A stretch of DNA of 64,000 bases from Rhodospirillaceae bacterium SYSU D60007 (GCA_003574685.1 QOCQ01000003.1:62001-126000); one strand, 5' to 3'; counted from the stretch's first letter, positions 35,227-44,858 are shown. Notes: generated by a model from the letters alone, not told the origin. Made by a program: numbers and translations.

Positions 35227-36543
35227 TTACTCCGCTGCCTTCGCCACGCGGCCGCCGGACGTCTTCGCCAGCGCCTGGTCGAGATCGGCGATGATGTCGG
35301 CGACGCTTTCAATGCCGATGGAGAGGCGCACCACGTCGGGACCGGCGCCGGCGGCGATGCGTTGCTCCTCGGTGAGCTGGCGGTGGGTGGTCGACGCCGG
35401 GTGAATGATCAGGCTCTTGGCATCGCCGATATTCGCCAGATGCGAGAACAGCTCGACCGAGTCCACCAGCTTCACGCCCGCCTCGTAGCCGCCCTTCAGC
35501 CCGAAGGTGAACACCGAGCCGGCGCCCTTGGGCAGGTATTTCTTCGCGAGTCCATGATACTGGTTCGACGGCAGCCCGGCATAGTTCACCCAGGCCACGG
35601 CGGGGTGAGCCTCGAGATACTCCGCAACCTTCTGCGCGTTGGCGCAATGCCGTTCCATGCGCAGCCCCAGCGTCTCGATACCGAGCATGGTGATCCAGGC
35701 ATTGATCGGTGCCTGCGAGGGCCCGAGGTCGCGCAGCCCAACGGCATGGCCATGGAAGGTGTAGGCCATATCGCCGAACGTCTCGTAGAAGTTCAGGCCG
35801 TGATAGGCCGGCTCGGGCCCGGCAAGCGAGGGGAACTTGCCGCCGCGCGACCAGTCGAACTTGCCCGAGTCGATCACCGCGCCGCCCATCGTCGTGCCCG
35901 TACCGCACAGGAACTTGGTCGTCGAGTGCACGACCAGCGTGGCGCCCCACTCGATCGGCCGGCACAGGAAGGGCGAGGCCAGGGTGTTGTCGACCAGCAG
36001 CGGCACGCCCGCGGCATCGGCAACCCTCGCAATGGCCTCGATATCGCAGACGACCCCGCCGGGATTGGCCAGGCTCTCGATGAAGAAGGCCTTGGTCTTC
36101 GCGGTGACGGCGCGGCGGAAATTCTCCGGATCGTCGGGGTCGACGAACACCGCCTTCCAGCCGAACTTCGGGTAGGTGTTCTTCATCTGCTGGATGGAGC
36201 CGCCATAGAGCTTGGTGCTGGCCACGATCTCGTCGCCCGGGGCCATGAGCGGAAATAGCGCCAGCACCTGGGCGGCATGACCGGAGGCCGTGACTGTGGC
36301 GCCGCGGCCGCCTTCAAGCGCCGCCAGCCTGGCCTCGAGCGCGGCGGTCGTCGGATTTGTCAGACGCGAATAGATGAAGCCCACGGTCTGGAGGTTGAAC
36401 AGGGCCGCGGCGTGGTCGGCGTCCTCAAAGACGTAGGCCGTCGTCTGATGGATCGGCAGTGCCCGCGAGCCCGTGGTCGGGTCCGGCGCAGCTCCGGCAT
36501 GGATCGAGAGGGTTTCGAAGCCGTAGTTCGACGGGCCACTCAT
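35227..36543 (-). CDS. metY: O-acetylhomoserine aminocarboxypropyltransferase (sulfhydrylase)
   Basis: A 438-aa PLP enzyme of the Cys/Met metabolism family that makes homocysteine from O-acetylhomoserine and sulfide. GFETLSIHAGAAPDPTTGSR starts the protein, YSRLTNPTTAALEARLAALE is typical, and the PLP lysine is in VVHSTTKFLCGTG. The C-terminal SIGIESVADIIADLDQAL ends the fold. Length fits MetY (about 430) rather than MetB/MetZ (about 390). I looked for a SAM-II-like riboswitch in the 250 bp upstream and did not find one. Confidence 0.93.
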   Translation of the reverse strand: MSGPSNYGFETLSIHAGAAPDPTTGSRALPIHQTTAYVFEDADHAAALFNLQTVGFIYSRLTNPTTAALEARLAALEGGRGATVTASGHAAQVLALFPLMAPGDEIVASTKLYGGSIQQMKNTYPKFGWKAVFVDPDDPENFRRAVTAKTKAFFIESLANPGGVVCDIEAIARVADAAGVPLLVDNTLASPFLCRPIEWGATLVVHSTTKFLCGTGTTMGGAVIDSGKFDWSRGGKFPSLAGPEPAYHGLNFYETFGDMAYTFHGHAVGLRDLGPSQAPINAWITMLGIETLGLRMERHCANAQKVAEYLEAHPAVAWVNYAGLPSNQYHGLAKKYLPKGAGSVFTFGLKGGYEAGVKLVDSVELFSHLANIGDAKSLIIHPASTTHRQLTEEQRIAAGAGPDVVRLSIGIESVADIIADLDQALAKTSGGRVAKAAE

Positions 36544-36795
36544 GTCTGCTGTCCTCTGGTCACGTCACTCATGGTTTCCGTTTAGACCGTACCAGGCGGT
36601 CCGTCCATGGGCGCACTGGCGCATCCGGCGCGTGCGTGGTTCCGATAGTGTTTGCGCATGCAGTGTCTGATGACATGCACGTGTGTTCAGGCAAACATGC
36701 GGGTCCTATGCTGATGTGCTGAAATGCTCAACCGAGTGCGGCGTAGCTCATCCGTAACGCCAGGGAAGGAGAGGTCATCACCCAGGAGGAACGCC

Positions 36796-38100
36796 ATGAA
36801 GTTCATGCTCTTCGTACTGCCCACGGTGCCGGGCACGCTTGAGGATCGCGAACGCCTGCGGCCGATCGGACGCAACAACGAGCGCTACCAGCAGATGATC
36901 GAGGAGTTGCGCAAGCTCGCCGTGTTTGCCGACGATGCGGGCTTCGACGTGTTCGCGACCACCGAGCATCATTTCCACTCCGAAGGGTACGAAACTTCAG
37001 TAGCCCCGTTGCTGCTGTACACGGATCTCGCTGCACGGACGAAGCGCATCATGTTCTCGCCGCTGGGACTGGTGCTGCCGTCATGGGACCCGATCCGTGC
37101 CGCCGAGGAGCTTGCGGTTCTCGACCACCTGACGAGGGGCCGCATCTATGCCGGCTTCGCACGCGGCTACCAGGACCGCTGGGTGAATGTGCTGGGCCAG
37201 CAATACCACGTGACCGGCGCGCCCATGGACGGCTCGTCGATCGATAACCACAACCGCAAGGTCTACGAGGAGACGCTCAAGGTCATCCGCAAGGCGTGGA
37301 CCGAAGAGTCTTTTGAATACGACGGCGAGTACTACAAGGTGCCGTACCCCTACAAGGAAGGCATCCAGCGCTGGCCGGTCCATGAATGGACCCGCAAGTA
37401 CGGCGCCCCCGGCGAGGTCGATGCCAATGGTGTCATCCGGAAGATCTGCGTCGTGCCACGTCCCTACCAGCAGCCGCACCCGAAGCTGTTCCAGCCCTTC
37501 TCGGTCAGCGAAAACACGATCCGCTATACCGCGCAGTCCGATATCGTGCCCTGGATCCTCGTATCCAACCCGCCCGACTTTCGCCGTCTGTGCGAGGTGT
37601 ACCGCGATGTGGCCGCGCAGGCAGGCCGGAAACTCGGGCTGGGCGAGAGCGTGGGCGCCTTCCGTGCCGTCCATTTCGGCCGGACCGAGGCAGAAGCGGT
37701 GGACCTCCTGCGCCGCACCAACTATGCAGGCTTCAATCATTATTTTGGCGGCTTCGGCTTCTGGGAGGCATTCCGTACCCAGGAGGATCTGGCGAAGTAC
37801 CCCGCCAACCCGTTCACGCCGTTGCCGGCTGCCGAGTGGACGCTGGAACGGATGCGCAAGGTCAAATACGCGCTGGCAGGCACCGTCGACCAGGTGAAAG
37901 CCGAGATCGAGGACCTGCACAAGGTCGGCGGCAAGGGCGAGCTCGAATGGTTCGGCTGGTTCTTTGACCAGGGCTTCATGTCGTGGGACGAGGAGATGCG
38001 CCAGATCGAGATGTTCGCCAAACACATCATCCCGGCCTTCCGCGACAAGGAGTCAACCGCCAGGGCGGAGCAAGCCGGGGCCGAGCAAACCGTCGTGTGA
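36796..38100 (+). CDS. Luciferase-like (LLM class) flavin-dependent monooxygenase
   Basis: A 434-aa LLM oxidoreductase. The TIM-barrel N-terminus MKFMLFVLPTVPGTLEDRER, DVFATTEHHFHSEGY and VLDHLTRGRIYAGFARGYQD are typical of the luciferase fold. Length is at the upper end of the family. ATG 36796 follows AGGAGGA; an upstream in-frame ATG at 36724 lacks a ribosome site. No flavin reductase partner is adjacent. The substrate is unknown; the nearby class II aldolase hints at catabolism. Confidence 0.88.
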   Translation: MKFMLFVLPTVPGTLEDRERLRPIGRNNERYQQMIEELRKLAVFADDAGFDVFATTEHHFHSEGYETSVAPLLLYTDLAARTKRIMFSPLGLVLPSWDPIRAAEELAVLDHLTRGRIYAGFARGYQDRWVNVLGQQYHVTGAPMDGSSIDNHNRKVYEETLKVIRKAWTEESFEYDGEYYKVPYPYKEGIQRWPVHEWTRKYGAPGEVDANGVIRKICVVPRPYQQPHPKLFQPFSVSENTIRYTAQSDIVPWILVSNPPDFRRLCEVYRDVAAQAGRKLGLGESVGAFRAVHFGRTEAEAVDLLRRTNYAGFNHYFGGFGFWEAFRTQEDLAKYPANPFTPLPAAEWTLERMRKVKYALAGTVDQVKAEIEDLHKVGGKGELEWFGWFFDQGFMSWDEEMRQIEMFAKHIIPAFRDKESTARAEQAGAEQTVV

Positions 38101-38125
38101 ACCGCGCGGAGCGGTTCCACAATAG

Positions 38126-38210
38126 CCTTCATGGTGAGCTTGTCGAACCATGAAGGCACGCACACGGCAGCGCTGGCCGCTTCATGGTTCGACAAGCTCA
38201 CCATGAAGCG
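38126..38210. repeat. Dispersed inverted repeat, family R, copy 3
   Basis: Two well-preserved arms, CTTCATGGTGAGC...CGAACCATGAAG and its exact reverse complement (CTTCATGGTTCGAC...CACCATGAAG), about 24 bp apart, in the gap between the LLM oxidoreductase and aldolase genes. Confidence 0.88.
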
Positions 38211-38288
38211 GTTCTTGCCTCAGCGTCCGCAGAGCGGAGTGAGCCGGGTAATCAGGTATGAGAAGGTTTCCGGGCAACGGAGGATTCA

Positions 38289-39065
38289 ATGGCTGTAGCG
38301 GCACTGAAGAATGCGCAATCCGTCCGCGATCAGGTGAGCGCGGAGGAGTGGCAGAAGCGGGTCGATCTCGCGGCCTGCTATCGTCTGGTACACCTTTATG
38401 GCATGGACGAGATGATCGCGAACCACATCTCCACGCGCGTGCCGGGCGAGGATGATGTGTTTTTGCTGAATCCCTACGGTCTGCTTTACGAGCAGATGCA
38501 CGCCTCCTGCTTCATCAAGGTGGATCTCGACGGCAACGTGCTGTTCAACCCCACCCAGTACGACATCAACAAGGCAGGATTCGTGATCCATAGCGCGATC
38601 CACAAGGCGCGCCACGATGTCGACTGCGTCATCCATACGCATACGCTGGCCGGCATGGCGGTCTCGGCGATGAAGTCGGGCCTGCTGCCGATCGCGCAGA
38701 CGGCAATGCGCTTCATCGACATCGCCTATCACGAATACGAAGGACCGGCGATCCGTCTCGATGAGCAGCAGCGTCTGGTTGAGAACCTCGGCCAACGCGA
38801 AGTGATGATCCTGCGCAATCATGGCCTGCTGGCGACTGGTGCCAGCATTGCCGAGGCGTTCAACAACATCTTCCGGCTGGAGCGCGCCTGCCAGCTTCAG
38901 GTGATGACTCTTTCCTGCAACGCCGAATTGTCGCTGCCGGCGAACGAAGTCGTCGCGGAGACGAACCGTCTTTTCAAGCCGGGAGTCCGCCGCCGGCTGG
39001 GCTTGCTCGAATGGCCGGCCCTGCTGCGCAAGCTCGACCGTCTCGACCCTTCGTATCGGGAGTGA
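38289..39065 (+). CDS. Class II aldolase/adducin family protein
   Basis: A 258-aa zinc aldolase-like protein. MIANHISTRVPGEDDVFLLN and the metal-binding CVIHTHTLAGMAVSAM plus ILRNHGLLATGASIAEAF are the family hallmarks. Members cleave aldols (fuculose/ribulose phosphates) or dehydrate related compounds; the substrate is not evident. It follows the LLM oxidoreductase on the same strand, separated by repeat R3, and is convergent with an MFS gene 1 nt away. Confidence 0.88.
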   Translation: MAVAALKNAQSVRDQVSAEEWQKRVDLAACYRLVHLYGMDEMIANHISTRVPGEDDVFLLNPYGLLYEQMHASCFIKVDLDGNVLFNPTQYDINKAGFVIHSAIHKARHDVDCVIHTHTLAGMAVSAMKSGLLPIAQTAMRFIDIAYHEYEGPAIRLDEQQRLVENLGQREVMILRNHGLLATGASIAEAFNNIFRLERACQLQVMTLSCNAELSLPANEVVAETNRLFKPGVRRRLGLLEWPALLRKLDRLDPSYRE

Positions 39066-39066
39066 T

Positions 39067-40272
39067 TTACCGGGCTTTCACCCGCGCCAGCACGATAGCG
39101 GCGGCCAGCAATTCCGTGGCGATGCAGACAAAAAGCGGCACGGCATAGCCGCCCGTCGCGTCGCGCAGGATACCGAGGATGCCCGGCGCGAGGGCATAGG
39201 TCAGCCCCATAACAGCGGTCGCCAGATTCGAAACCAGGGCAAAGGACGCGGCCGGGAACTCGCGCTGGATGATCAGCGAGGGAAAGGTGATGAGGTTGCC
39301 CACGGTGATGCCGAAGGCGCTGCACGCGATATAGAGCGCCAGCGGATCGCTGGTGCGTGTGATGGCAAACAGTGCCACCGCCTGGTTGACCAGAAGGATG
39401 GCGGTTGCCAGCCGCTGGTGCAGCCGGTCGATGAAGAAGCTCAGCAGCACCCGGGCGCCGATGGCGAAGACGCCGGTCAACGCCACCGCGATGCTGGCAT
39501 TCACGCTGCCCAGCGACGGTTCGAGAATCGCCAGCTGGTGCACGATGAAGCCGACCTGCGCTGCAATGCCCAGCGCGAAGGGCAGGGCGACGCTCCAGAA
39601 GGCGAGGCTGCGCAGCGCCTTCGGCTTCGTCCAGGTTGCTGCCGGCTGCGTGCTTGCAGGCGCGGCGATATGCGTTGCGCCGGTGCCGCCTTGCGGTGGC
39701 CAGTCGATCCATGCCAGCACCATCGGCACCAGAACGAGCGCCATGCCGAGCACTGTCAGCGGCACGGCCCATGCGAACCCGAGCCATGCGGTGAGCGCCA
39801 CCATGGCAGGCGTCACGATGATGCTGCCCGTGCTGGCACCATTCAGTGCGGAGCTGATGGCAAGACCCCGCTTCTTGTCGAACCACAGCCCAAGGATGGT
39901 GACGATCGCGGCAAGGCTGGTGCCGGCCCAGCCGAATGCCATGAGGAGATAGACCGCATAGAGCTGCCAGGGTGCCGTGACGAACGGCACGATCGATGAG
40001 GACAGGCCCAGCGCCAGCAGGCCCAGAAGCACAAACCGCCGCGGACCCAGCCGATTGACCGCATCGCCCACGAATGCGACCAGGACGCCGCCGGCAAGAT
40101 AATAGACCGTCGTCGCGCCCGAGATCAGGCCGGATGACCAACCGTGCTGGCGCTGCAATTCGGCGAGAAACACGGCGTGGCCGTAGAAGCCGAAGCCCCA
40201 TGCGCACACTGCGGAAAAAAAGCACGCTACCACCACCCGCCAGCCGGCATAGCGCCACGAGGTTTCGTTCAT
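39067..40272 (-). CDS. MFS transporter
   Basis: A 401-aa major facilitator protein with twelve predicted segments (ACFFSAVCAWGFGFYGHAVF at the first, GDAVNRLGPRRFVLLGLL as motif A). The general look is that of the oxalate/formate-like MFS group. The ATG at 40272 is chosen over the GTG at 40275. It converges on the aldolase gene, so joint regulation is not implied. Substrate unknown; a carboxylate is possible. Confidence 0.85.
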   Translation of the reverse strand: MNETSWRYAGWRVVVACFFSAVCAWGFGFYGHAVFLAELQRQHGWSSGLISGATTVYYLAGGVLVAFVGDAVNRLGPRRFVLLGLLALGLSSSIVPFVTAPWQLYAVYLLMAFGWAGTSLAAIVTILGLWFDKKRGLAISSALNGASTGSIIVTPAMVALTAWLGFAWAVPLTVLGMALVLVPMVLAWIDWPPQGGTGATHIAAPASTQPAATWTKPKALRSLAFWSVALPFALGIAAQVGFIVHQLAILEPSLGSVNASIAVALTGVFAIGARVLLSFFIDRLHQRLATAILLVNQAVALFAITRTSDPLALYIACSAFGITVGNLITFPSLIIQREFPAASFALVSNLATAVMGLTYALAPGILGILRDATGGYAVPLFVCIATELLAAAIVLARVKAR

Positions 40273-40519
40273 CACGGCAGCATATCGGTGGAACGGTCAC
40301 TGGATCATTCGGTCATCGCCGCAGTATTTCTCCGGCGGTCGCACTCGCTACGCGACGCGCGCATCCGCCGCTGCGATTTCGCGCGATTGTCCAGCCCTCC
40401 TGATTGACAGAAATTCATACGGCGGCCTGAACGGCCCGGTACTATACTTCGTGGAGTATCGGGCCTGGTGGCGGTGTGTATGGCTGGTGCGTGTCCTTGC
40501 CTGAATGGGGGAACCCGCC

Positions 40520-41347
40520 ATGGAAAGCCGAACTGAAAGCAAGGCCGAGAGCGCCATATCGGCCCATCACCGCGCGGCCGCCGATACGTGGAGCCTGGGT
40601 GGCGAGGCCTACAACGAAATCAGCTTTGCGGTCAGTGACGCGCTCGCGCATGCCGCCCAGCGGCTGGACCCGCGGCAAGGCGAAGATATCCTGGACGTGG
40701 CGACCGGCACCGGCTGGACAGCCCGCAACGTCGCGCGGGCCGGTGCCCGGGTAACGGGGATCGACATTGCGGGCGACCTGCTTTCAGCCGCACAGGCCTT
40801 GTCGGCCCATGTGCAGCCGCCAATCACGTATAGGCTGGCAGACGCGGAGAACCTGCCGTTCCCTGACGGGCGGTTCGATGGCGTGATATCGACGTTCGGC
40901 GTGATGTTCGCCCAGGACCAGCAGCGCGCCGCGCACGAGCTTGCCCGTGTGTGTCGAACGGGCGGCCGCCTCGTGCTGGCGACCTGGGCGCCTGACGGTT
41001 CCGTCAGGGAGTTCTTCGGCGTTCTCGCGCCCTACAGCGATGCACCGCCGCCGGCCGTGTCACCTTTGGCGTGGGGCAATCCCGACCATGTGACGCGGCT
41101 GCTGGGCGAGGCGTTCGACCTGAAATTCGAACCTGGCATCAACCATGCCTACTATCCCGATCCGGACGATTTCTGGAACCGCTACACGGCCGGGTTCGGA
41201 CCGCTTCGCCGGCTGGTGCAAGCCCTCGAACCCGCGCGCGTCGAGAGCCTGAAGAGGGACCTGGCCGAATACAATGCCAGCTACATGACGGAGGCCGGGC
41301 TCCACGCAAAGCGCGAGTATCTTCTGACCATCGGCCATCGGCGATAG
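40520..41347 (+). CDS. Class I SAM-dependent methyltransferase
   Basis: A 275-aa methyltransferase. ILDVATGTGWTARNVAR is the SAM-binding glycine loop, TGIDIAGDLL supplies the acidic ribose contact, and DAENLPFPDGRFDGVISTFG and GGRLVLATWAP follow as motifs II-III (UbiE/type-11 pattern). The substrate is unknown. ATG 40520 follows GGGGGAACCCGCC; an ATG at 40505 is also in frame. The 247 bp upstream holds no gene apart from a small ATACT/AGTAT inverted repeat at 40444-40459. Confidence 0.9.
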   Translation: MESRTESKAESAISAHHRAAADTWSLGGEAYNEISFAVSDALAHAAQRLDPRQGEDILDVATGTGWTARNVARAGARVTGIDIAGDLLSAAQALSAHVQPPITYRLADAENLPFPDGRFDGVISTFGVMFAQDQQRAAHELARVCRTGGRLVLATWAPDGSVREFFGVLAPYSDAPPPAVSPLAWGNPDHVTRLLGEAFDLKFEPGINHAYYPDPDDFWNRYTAGFGPLRRLVQALEPARVESLKRDLAEYNASYMTEAGLHAKREYLLTIGHRR

Positions 41348-41353
41348 CTGCCG

Positions 41354-42358
41354 TCATAACGCCGGCATCACCTCGCGGGCGAACAGGTCGATGGAGCGCG
41401 CCGACTCTTCGTACGACAGATCGCCGAAGGCCATGCGGCACAGGCAGTAATTGATGCCGGCAACCTCGTTGTCCTGCCGCATGCGGTCGCGCACCGTTGC
41501 TGGCGAGCCGGCCACGATGTAGCCGCCGGCGACGGCCTCGTCGAAGTCGGCGGGGATGAGCTGGCGCGGCAAGCCCACCCCGTTCTTGCGCCAGAGATGC
41601 TCCAGCGCCGCGTACCACAGCCGGAAGGCGCGCTGCGCCGCTGCTACGGCTTCGGCATCAGTGTCGCTGACGACCACGTGCCGGCTCATACCCAGCAACG
41701 GCAGCGCCGCATCGGGCTTGCCCAGCCGGTGCCGTTCGGCGCGATAGCGGTCGACAAAGGCGCGCACGCCGCGTGCCGGCAGGCCAACCACGACGTTGTA
41801 GCCTTGTCGCGCGAGCCGTTCGGCGCTGTCTGGTGTGTTCGCCCCGTACCACAGGGGCGGGTGCGGTCGTTGTACGGGCTCCAGCTCGATTGGCACGTCG
41901 CGAAACGTGAAGTGTGGGCCACTGTGTGACAGCGTGTGCGAGGTCAGCCCCTTGAGCACGACGGCAAGCGTTTCGGCAAAACGCTCGGGACCGGTTGCCG
42001 GATCGACTCCGAAATAGCCGACCTCAAACGGCGAGATGCCGCGGCCGACGCCCAGCTCCAGCCGGCCGCCGCTCATCTGGTCGAGCATGCAGATCTCGTC
42101 GATCAGGCGCAGCGGGTGATAGAGGTTAAGCGTGTAGACCAGCGGACCGAAGCGCAGGCGCCTTGTGCGCTGTGCAATGGCGGCCAGGAAGACGCCAGGC
42201 GAGGGCGCCATGCCGAGCGGCGTCGCGTGATGTTCGGCGACGTGATAGGCATGAAAGCCCAGCCGGTCATACGCTTCGATCAGTTTCAGCCGGCTTTCGT
42301 ACTGCTCGCCAAGTGAGGCGCCTGCGCGGTCCATGTGATCGAAGACGCCGAACTTCAT
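41354..42358 (-). CDS. Luciferase-like (LLM class) flavin-dependent oxidoreductase
   Basis: A 334-aa LLM protein. MKFGVFDHMDRAGASLGEQY starts it, GFHAYHVAEHHATPLG and MLDQMSGGRLELGVGRGIS are conserved barrel segments, and VAGSPATVRDRMRQ ends it. A GTG at 42373 is in frame and its GTGA overlaps the cbpM stop, so translation may be coupled to cbpM. ATG 42358 matches the usual N-terminus. An enzyme of this type in a chaperone operon is unexpected; the link may be only positional. Confidence 0.88.
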   Translation of the reverse strand: MKFGVFDHMDRAGASLGEQYESRLKLIEAYDRLGFHAYHVAEHHATPLGMAPSPGVFLAAIAQRTRRLRFGPLVYTLNLYHPLRLIDEICMLDQMSGGRLELGVGRGISPFEVGYFGVDPATGPERFAETLAVVLKGLTSHTLSHSGPHFTFRDVPIELEPVQRPHPPLWYGANTPDSAERLARQGYNVVVGLPARGVRAFVDRYRAERHRLGKPDAALPLLGMSRHVVVSDTDAEAVAAAQRAFRLWYAALEHLWRKNGVGLPRQLIPADFDEAVAGGYIVAGSPATVRDRMRQDNEVAGINYCLCRMAFGDLSYEESARSIDLFAREVMPAL

Positions 42359-42369
42359 GCCGTTCAAAC

Positions 42370-42726
42370 TCACCGGCCGCCGCCTTGGAGCGCACGCACG
42401 GCGGCGGCGATGGCGCGCTGGACATCATCCGGCTGCTGCGCGACGGCCTGGGCGAGACAACCGAGCTGGTGGCGCAGTCCGTGAATCTGGTCAATCAGGT
42501 CGACCACCGTATCCAGCGTGTCATCATCGAACGCCAGCTCCTCGCTCAGTTCGTAGAGCAGGCCGACACGGGCCGCATCGATATCCGTGAAGCCGCAGCA
42601 GAGATCGCCATCCCGTGCGATTCCCTGGACATCCACCGGGCGGAGCAGGCCCCGCTCGACCCAGGTTTCCAGACGCGTTACGGTGAGGCGCTGGTGCCGG
42701 CGCACCAGCTCGTCGAGGGTGATCAT
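42370..42726 (-). CDS. cbpM: CbpM-like chaperone modulator
   Basis: A 118-aa MerR-like helix protein that in E. coli binds and inhibits the J-domain protein CbpA. MITLDELVRRHQRLTVTRLE and WVERGLLRPVDVQG form the DNA-binding-like first half, FTDIDAARVGLLYELSEELA the dimer helix, and VDLIDQIHGLRHQL the C-terminal coil. The ATGA overlap with the cbpA stop and the partner identity make the assignment strong. Confidence 0.85.
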   Translation of the reverse strand: MITLDELVRRHQRLTVTRLETWVERGLLRPVDVQGIARDGDLCCGFTDIDAARVGLLYELSEELAFDDDTLDTVVDLIDQIHGLRHQLGCLAQAVAQQPDDVQRAIAAAVRALQGGGR

Positions 42727-43643
42727 GTGAAGCGCTCCATCTCGCGCCGCGGGTCGTAACTCTTGCCGGCGTTCCATTCCTCGAGAAACGCCTTAAGCTT
42801 CTCGTCAGGCATGTCGGGCAGCACGACGCGCAGCTTGACGTACTGGTCGCCGCGGACGCCGGACTTGCGGTCAAGCACGCCACGGCCCTTCAGACGCAGC
42901 GTCGTGCCAGTATTGGAACCGGGAGGGACGCTCAGCATGACCGGACCGCCAACCGTCGGCACGCGCACCTTGCCGCCCAGCACCGCTTCCGTGACCGTGA
43001 CCGGCAGCTCCATGTGGATGTTGCTGTCCCGCCGCTCGAAAAAGGCGTGCGGCTGGACGTGCAGCTCGACATAGGCATCGCCGGGCGGCCCGCCGTCAGG
43101 ATCGGGCAGGCCCTGTCCCTTCAGCCGCAAGGTCTGCCGGTCGGTGGCGCCTTCGGGAATATCAATGTCGAGCGAACGGCCATCGGGCAAGCCGACACGC
43201 TGACGGCCGCCGCGCGCGGCAACCAGGAAGGGCACTGCCAGCGTAAACGACAGCGAGCCGCCACCGGCACCGGCACCACGGCCAAACCCGCCGCGCGCGC
43301 CAAACATATCGGCGAAGAAGCCGCCCATGTCGGCGAAATCTTCGGACGTGCCGGCGCGGTAATAGCGTTCACCGCCGGGACCGGCGGCGTGCTCGCGCCA
43401 GTAGCCGCGTGGCGGCTTTTCCTGGCCGGCAGCGTCGATTTCGCCGGCATCGAAACGCCGGCGCTTCTCGGGATCGGACAGCAGGTCGTTGGCGGCCGAA
43501 ATCTCCTTGAACTTCGCCTCGGCGGCCTTGTTGCCCGGGTTCAGATCGGGATGATGCTTCTTGGCCAGCCCGCGATATGCCTTGCGGATTTCTTCCGCCG
43601 TGGCGCTCTTCGCGACGCCGAGAGTTTCATAGGGGTCCTGCAT
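42723..43643 (-). CDS. cbpA: CbpA, DnaJ-type co-chaperone / curved DNA-binding protein
   Basis: A 306-aa J-domain protein. Residues 1-70 are the J domain (DPYETLGVAKSATAEEIRKA, HPD in KKHHPDLNPGNKAA), then a Gly/Phe-rich linker (GGFFADMFGARGGFGRGAGA) and two DnaJ C-terminal beta domains (PVTVTEAVLGGKVRVPTVGG), without the zinc-finger domain of DnaJ. It stimulates DnaK ATPase. The start at 43643 gives the usual MQDPYETLG. Followed by its modulator CbpM with overlap. Confidence 0.93.
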   Translation of the reverse strand: MQDPYETLGVAKSATAEEIRKAYRGLAKKHHPDLNPGNKAAEAKFKEISAANDLLSDPEKRRRFDAGEIDAAGQEKPPRGYWREHAAGPGGERYYRAGTSEDFADMGGFFADMFGARGGFGRGAGAGGGSLSFTLAVPFLVAARGGRQRVGLPDGRSLDIDIPEGATDRQTLRLKGQGLPDPDGGPPGDAYVELHVQPHAFFERRDSNIHMELPVTVTEAVLGGKVRVPTVGGPVMLSVPPGSNTGTTLRLKGRGVLDRKSGVRGDQYVKLRVVLPDMPDEKLKAFLEEWNAGKSYDPRREMERFT

Positions 43644-43836
43644 GTCCGGTTCCTGTGGACGCGGGGCGCGGAGGGCAGGGCCGACACCGGTGTCCACATG
43701 ACAGATGGGGCGCGCTGAAGGTGCAACAAGACCTTGATCCTGCGCAATGCCTCACAGGTAAAGAGCGATGCATCCTCCTCGGCGGGCGGTCGTTGTGGTG
43801 AGAGTGGATCGTGGTGAGCCCATGAAGGAACGAATC

Positions 43837-44331
43837 ATGAAGGTGAAGTTGCCGAAGCGCTGGTATGTCGTTGCCGATGCCGGCCGCGCCGCTGCGTACG
43901 TTCGTCGCGATGATGGCGCTGGCTACCGGCTGGTGGCGCGATGGATGTCGGAACTGGTCTTGCCTTCGGACCAGCAGCCGGACGCCACCGACAAACCCGG
44001 CCGGGCCTTCGACCGGATGGGTGCGCACAGGCATGCTATGGAGACCGTGCCGCCGAAGGAGCTGATCAAGCAGGCGTTCGGCCGGGGGCTGGCGCAGGCG
44101 CTCAACAAGGCGCGCAGCGAAGGATTCTACGAAGACGTGGTGATCTGCGCTCCGGCCCGGTTCCTTCACGAGCTTCGCGACAACCTGGACAAGAACACGA
44201 CACAGGCGATCGCGCGCAGCGAAGCGAAGGATCTGACGAAGCTGCCGGAGCAGGAACTGTTCGAGGCCTTCGACGAGCTGGGAGGCATTCCCACCGACCG
44301 CTCCCGTGCGCGCTATCCGTCGTCGGCCTGA
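43837..44331 (+). CDS. Host attachment family protein
   Basis: A 164-aa member of the 'protein required for attachment to host cells' family, named from Agrobacterium but also widespread in free-living proteobacteria. RWYVVADAGRAAAYVRRDDG, ELIKQAFGRGLAQALNKARS and CAPARFLHELRDNLDKNTT are its conserved parts. ATG 43837 is preceded by AAGGAA; an ATG at 43822 is possible. It is divergent from cbpA. True biochemical role is unknown. Confidence 0.85.
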   Translation: MKVKLPKRWYVVADAGRAAAYVRRDDGAGYRLVARWMSELVLPSDQQPDATDKPGRAFDRMGAHRHAMETVPPKELIKQAFGRGLAQALNKARSEGFYEDVVICAPARFLHELRDNLDKNTTQAIARSEAKDLTKLPEQELFEAFDELGGIPTDRSRARYPSSA

Positions 44332-44340
44332 CCTGGGGAG

Positions 44341-44850
44341 CTAGAGCCGGCGCTTCTTGCTGCTGATCACGCCGCTGGCGATGCCGTGCCATTCGAGCTT
44401 GCCGATCAGCCGGCTGTGCTCGATCTTGGGGCAGCGGTTCATCACCACCTTCAGACCGGCCACCTCGGCGCGCTCCGCCGCGGCGTCATTGCGCACGGTA
44501 AGCTGCATCCAGACGACCCTGGCGCCATGTTTGATTGCCGCATCGGTGATCGGGCCGGCTGCCTGCGAATTGCGGAAGATGTCGACCATGTCCACTGTTT
44601 CCGGCAGATCATTGAGGTCGGCATAAACCCGCTGGCCGAGGATTTCCTGGCCGGCTGCGGCGGGGTTGACGGGATAGATTTTGAATCCGTGGTCCAGCAG
44701 GTACTTCATTGCGAAGTAGCTGGGCCGGTTCCAGTTGGTCGACGCTCCAACCATGGCAATCGTCTTCACGCTGCGAAGCACCTCCCGCAGGTAGGAGTCC
44801 TCGTAGCGGTCGTGATCGACCCTGCCGGCAGGAGGAGGGGGGCCGTCCAT
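44341..44850 (-). CDS. CoA-binding domain protein (YccU-like)
   Basis: A 169-aa single Rossmann domain. KTIAMVGASTNWNRPSYFAM is the CoA/NAD-binding start, IYPVNPAAAGQEILGQRVYA follows, then VDMVDIFRNSQAAGPITDAA and VVMNRCPKIEHSRL. These proteins resemble the N-terminal part of succinyl-CoA synthetase alpha but are stand-alone and of unclear role. It lies 8 nt downstream of the crotonase gene on the same strand, a probable operon in acyl-CoA metabolism. Confidence 0.9.
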   Translation of the reverse strand: MDGPPPPAGRVDHDRYEDSYLREVLRSVKTIAMVGASTNWNRPSYFAMKYLLDHGFKIYPVNPAAAGQEILGQRVYADLNDLPETVDMVDIFRNSQAAGPITDAAIKHGARVVWMQLTVRNDAAAERAEVAGLKVVMNRCPKIEHSRLIGKLEWHGIASGVISSKKRRL

Positions 44851-44858
44851 CCCCTGAC

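Noticed and set aside
36544-36795. SAM-II-type riboswitch upstream of metY
   Set aside because: I looked for the conserved core on the minus strand and did not find it.
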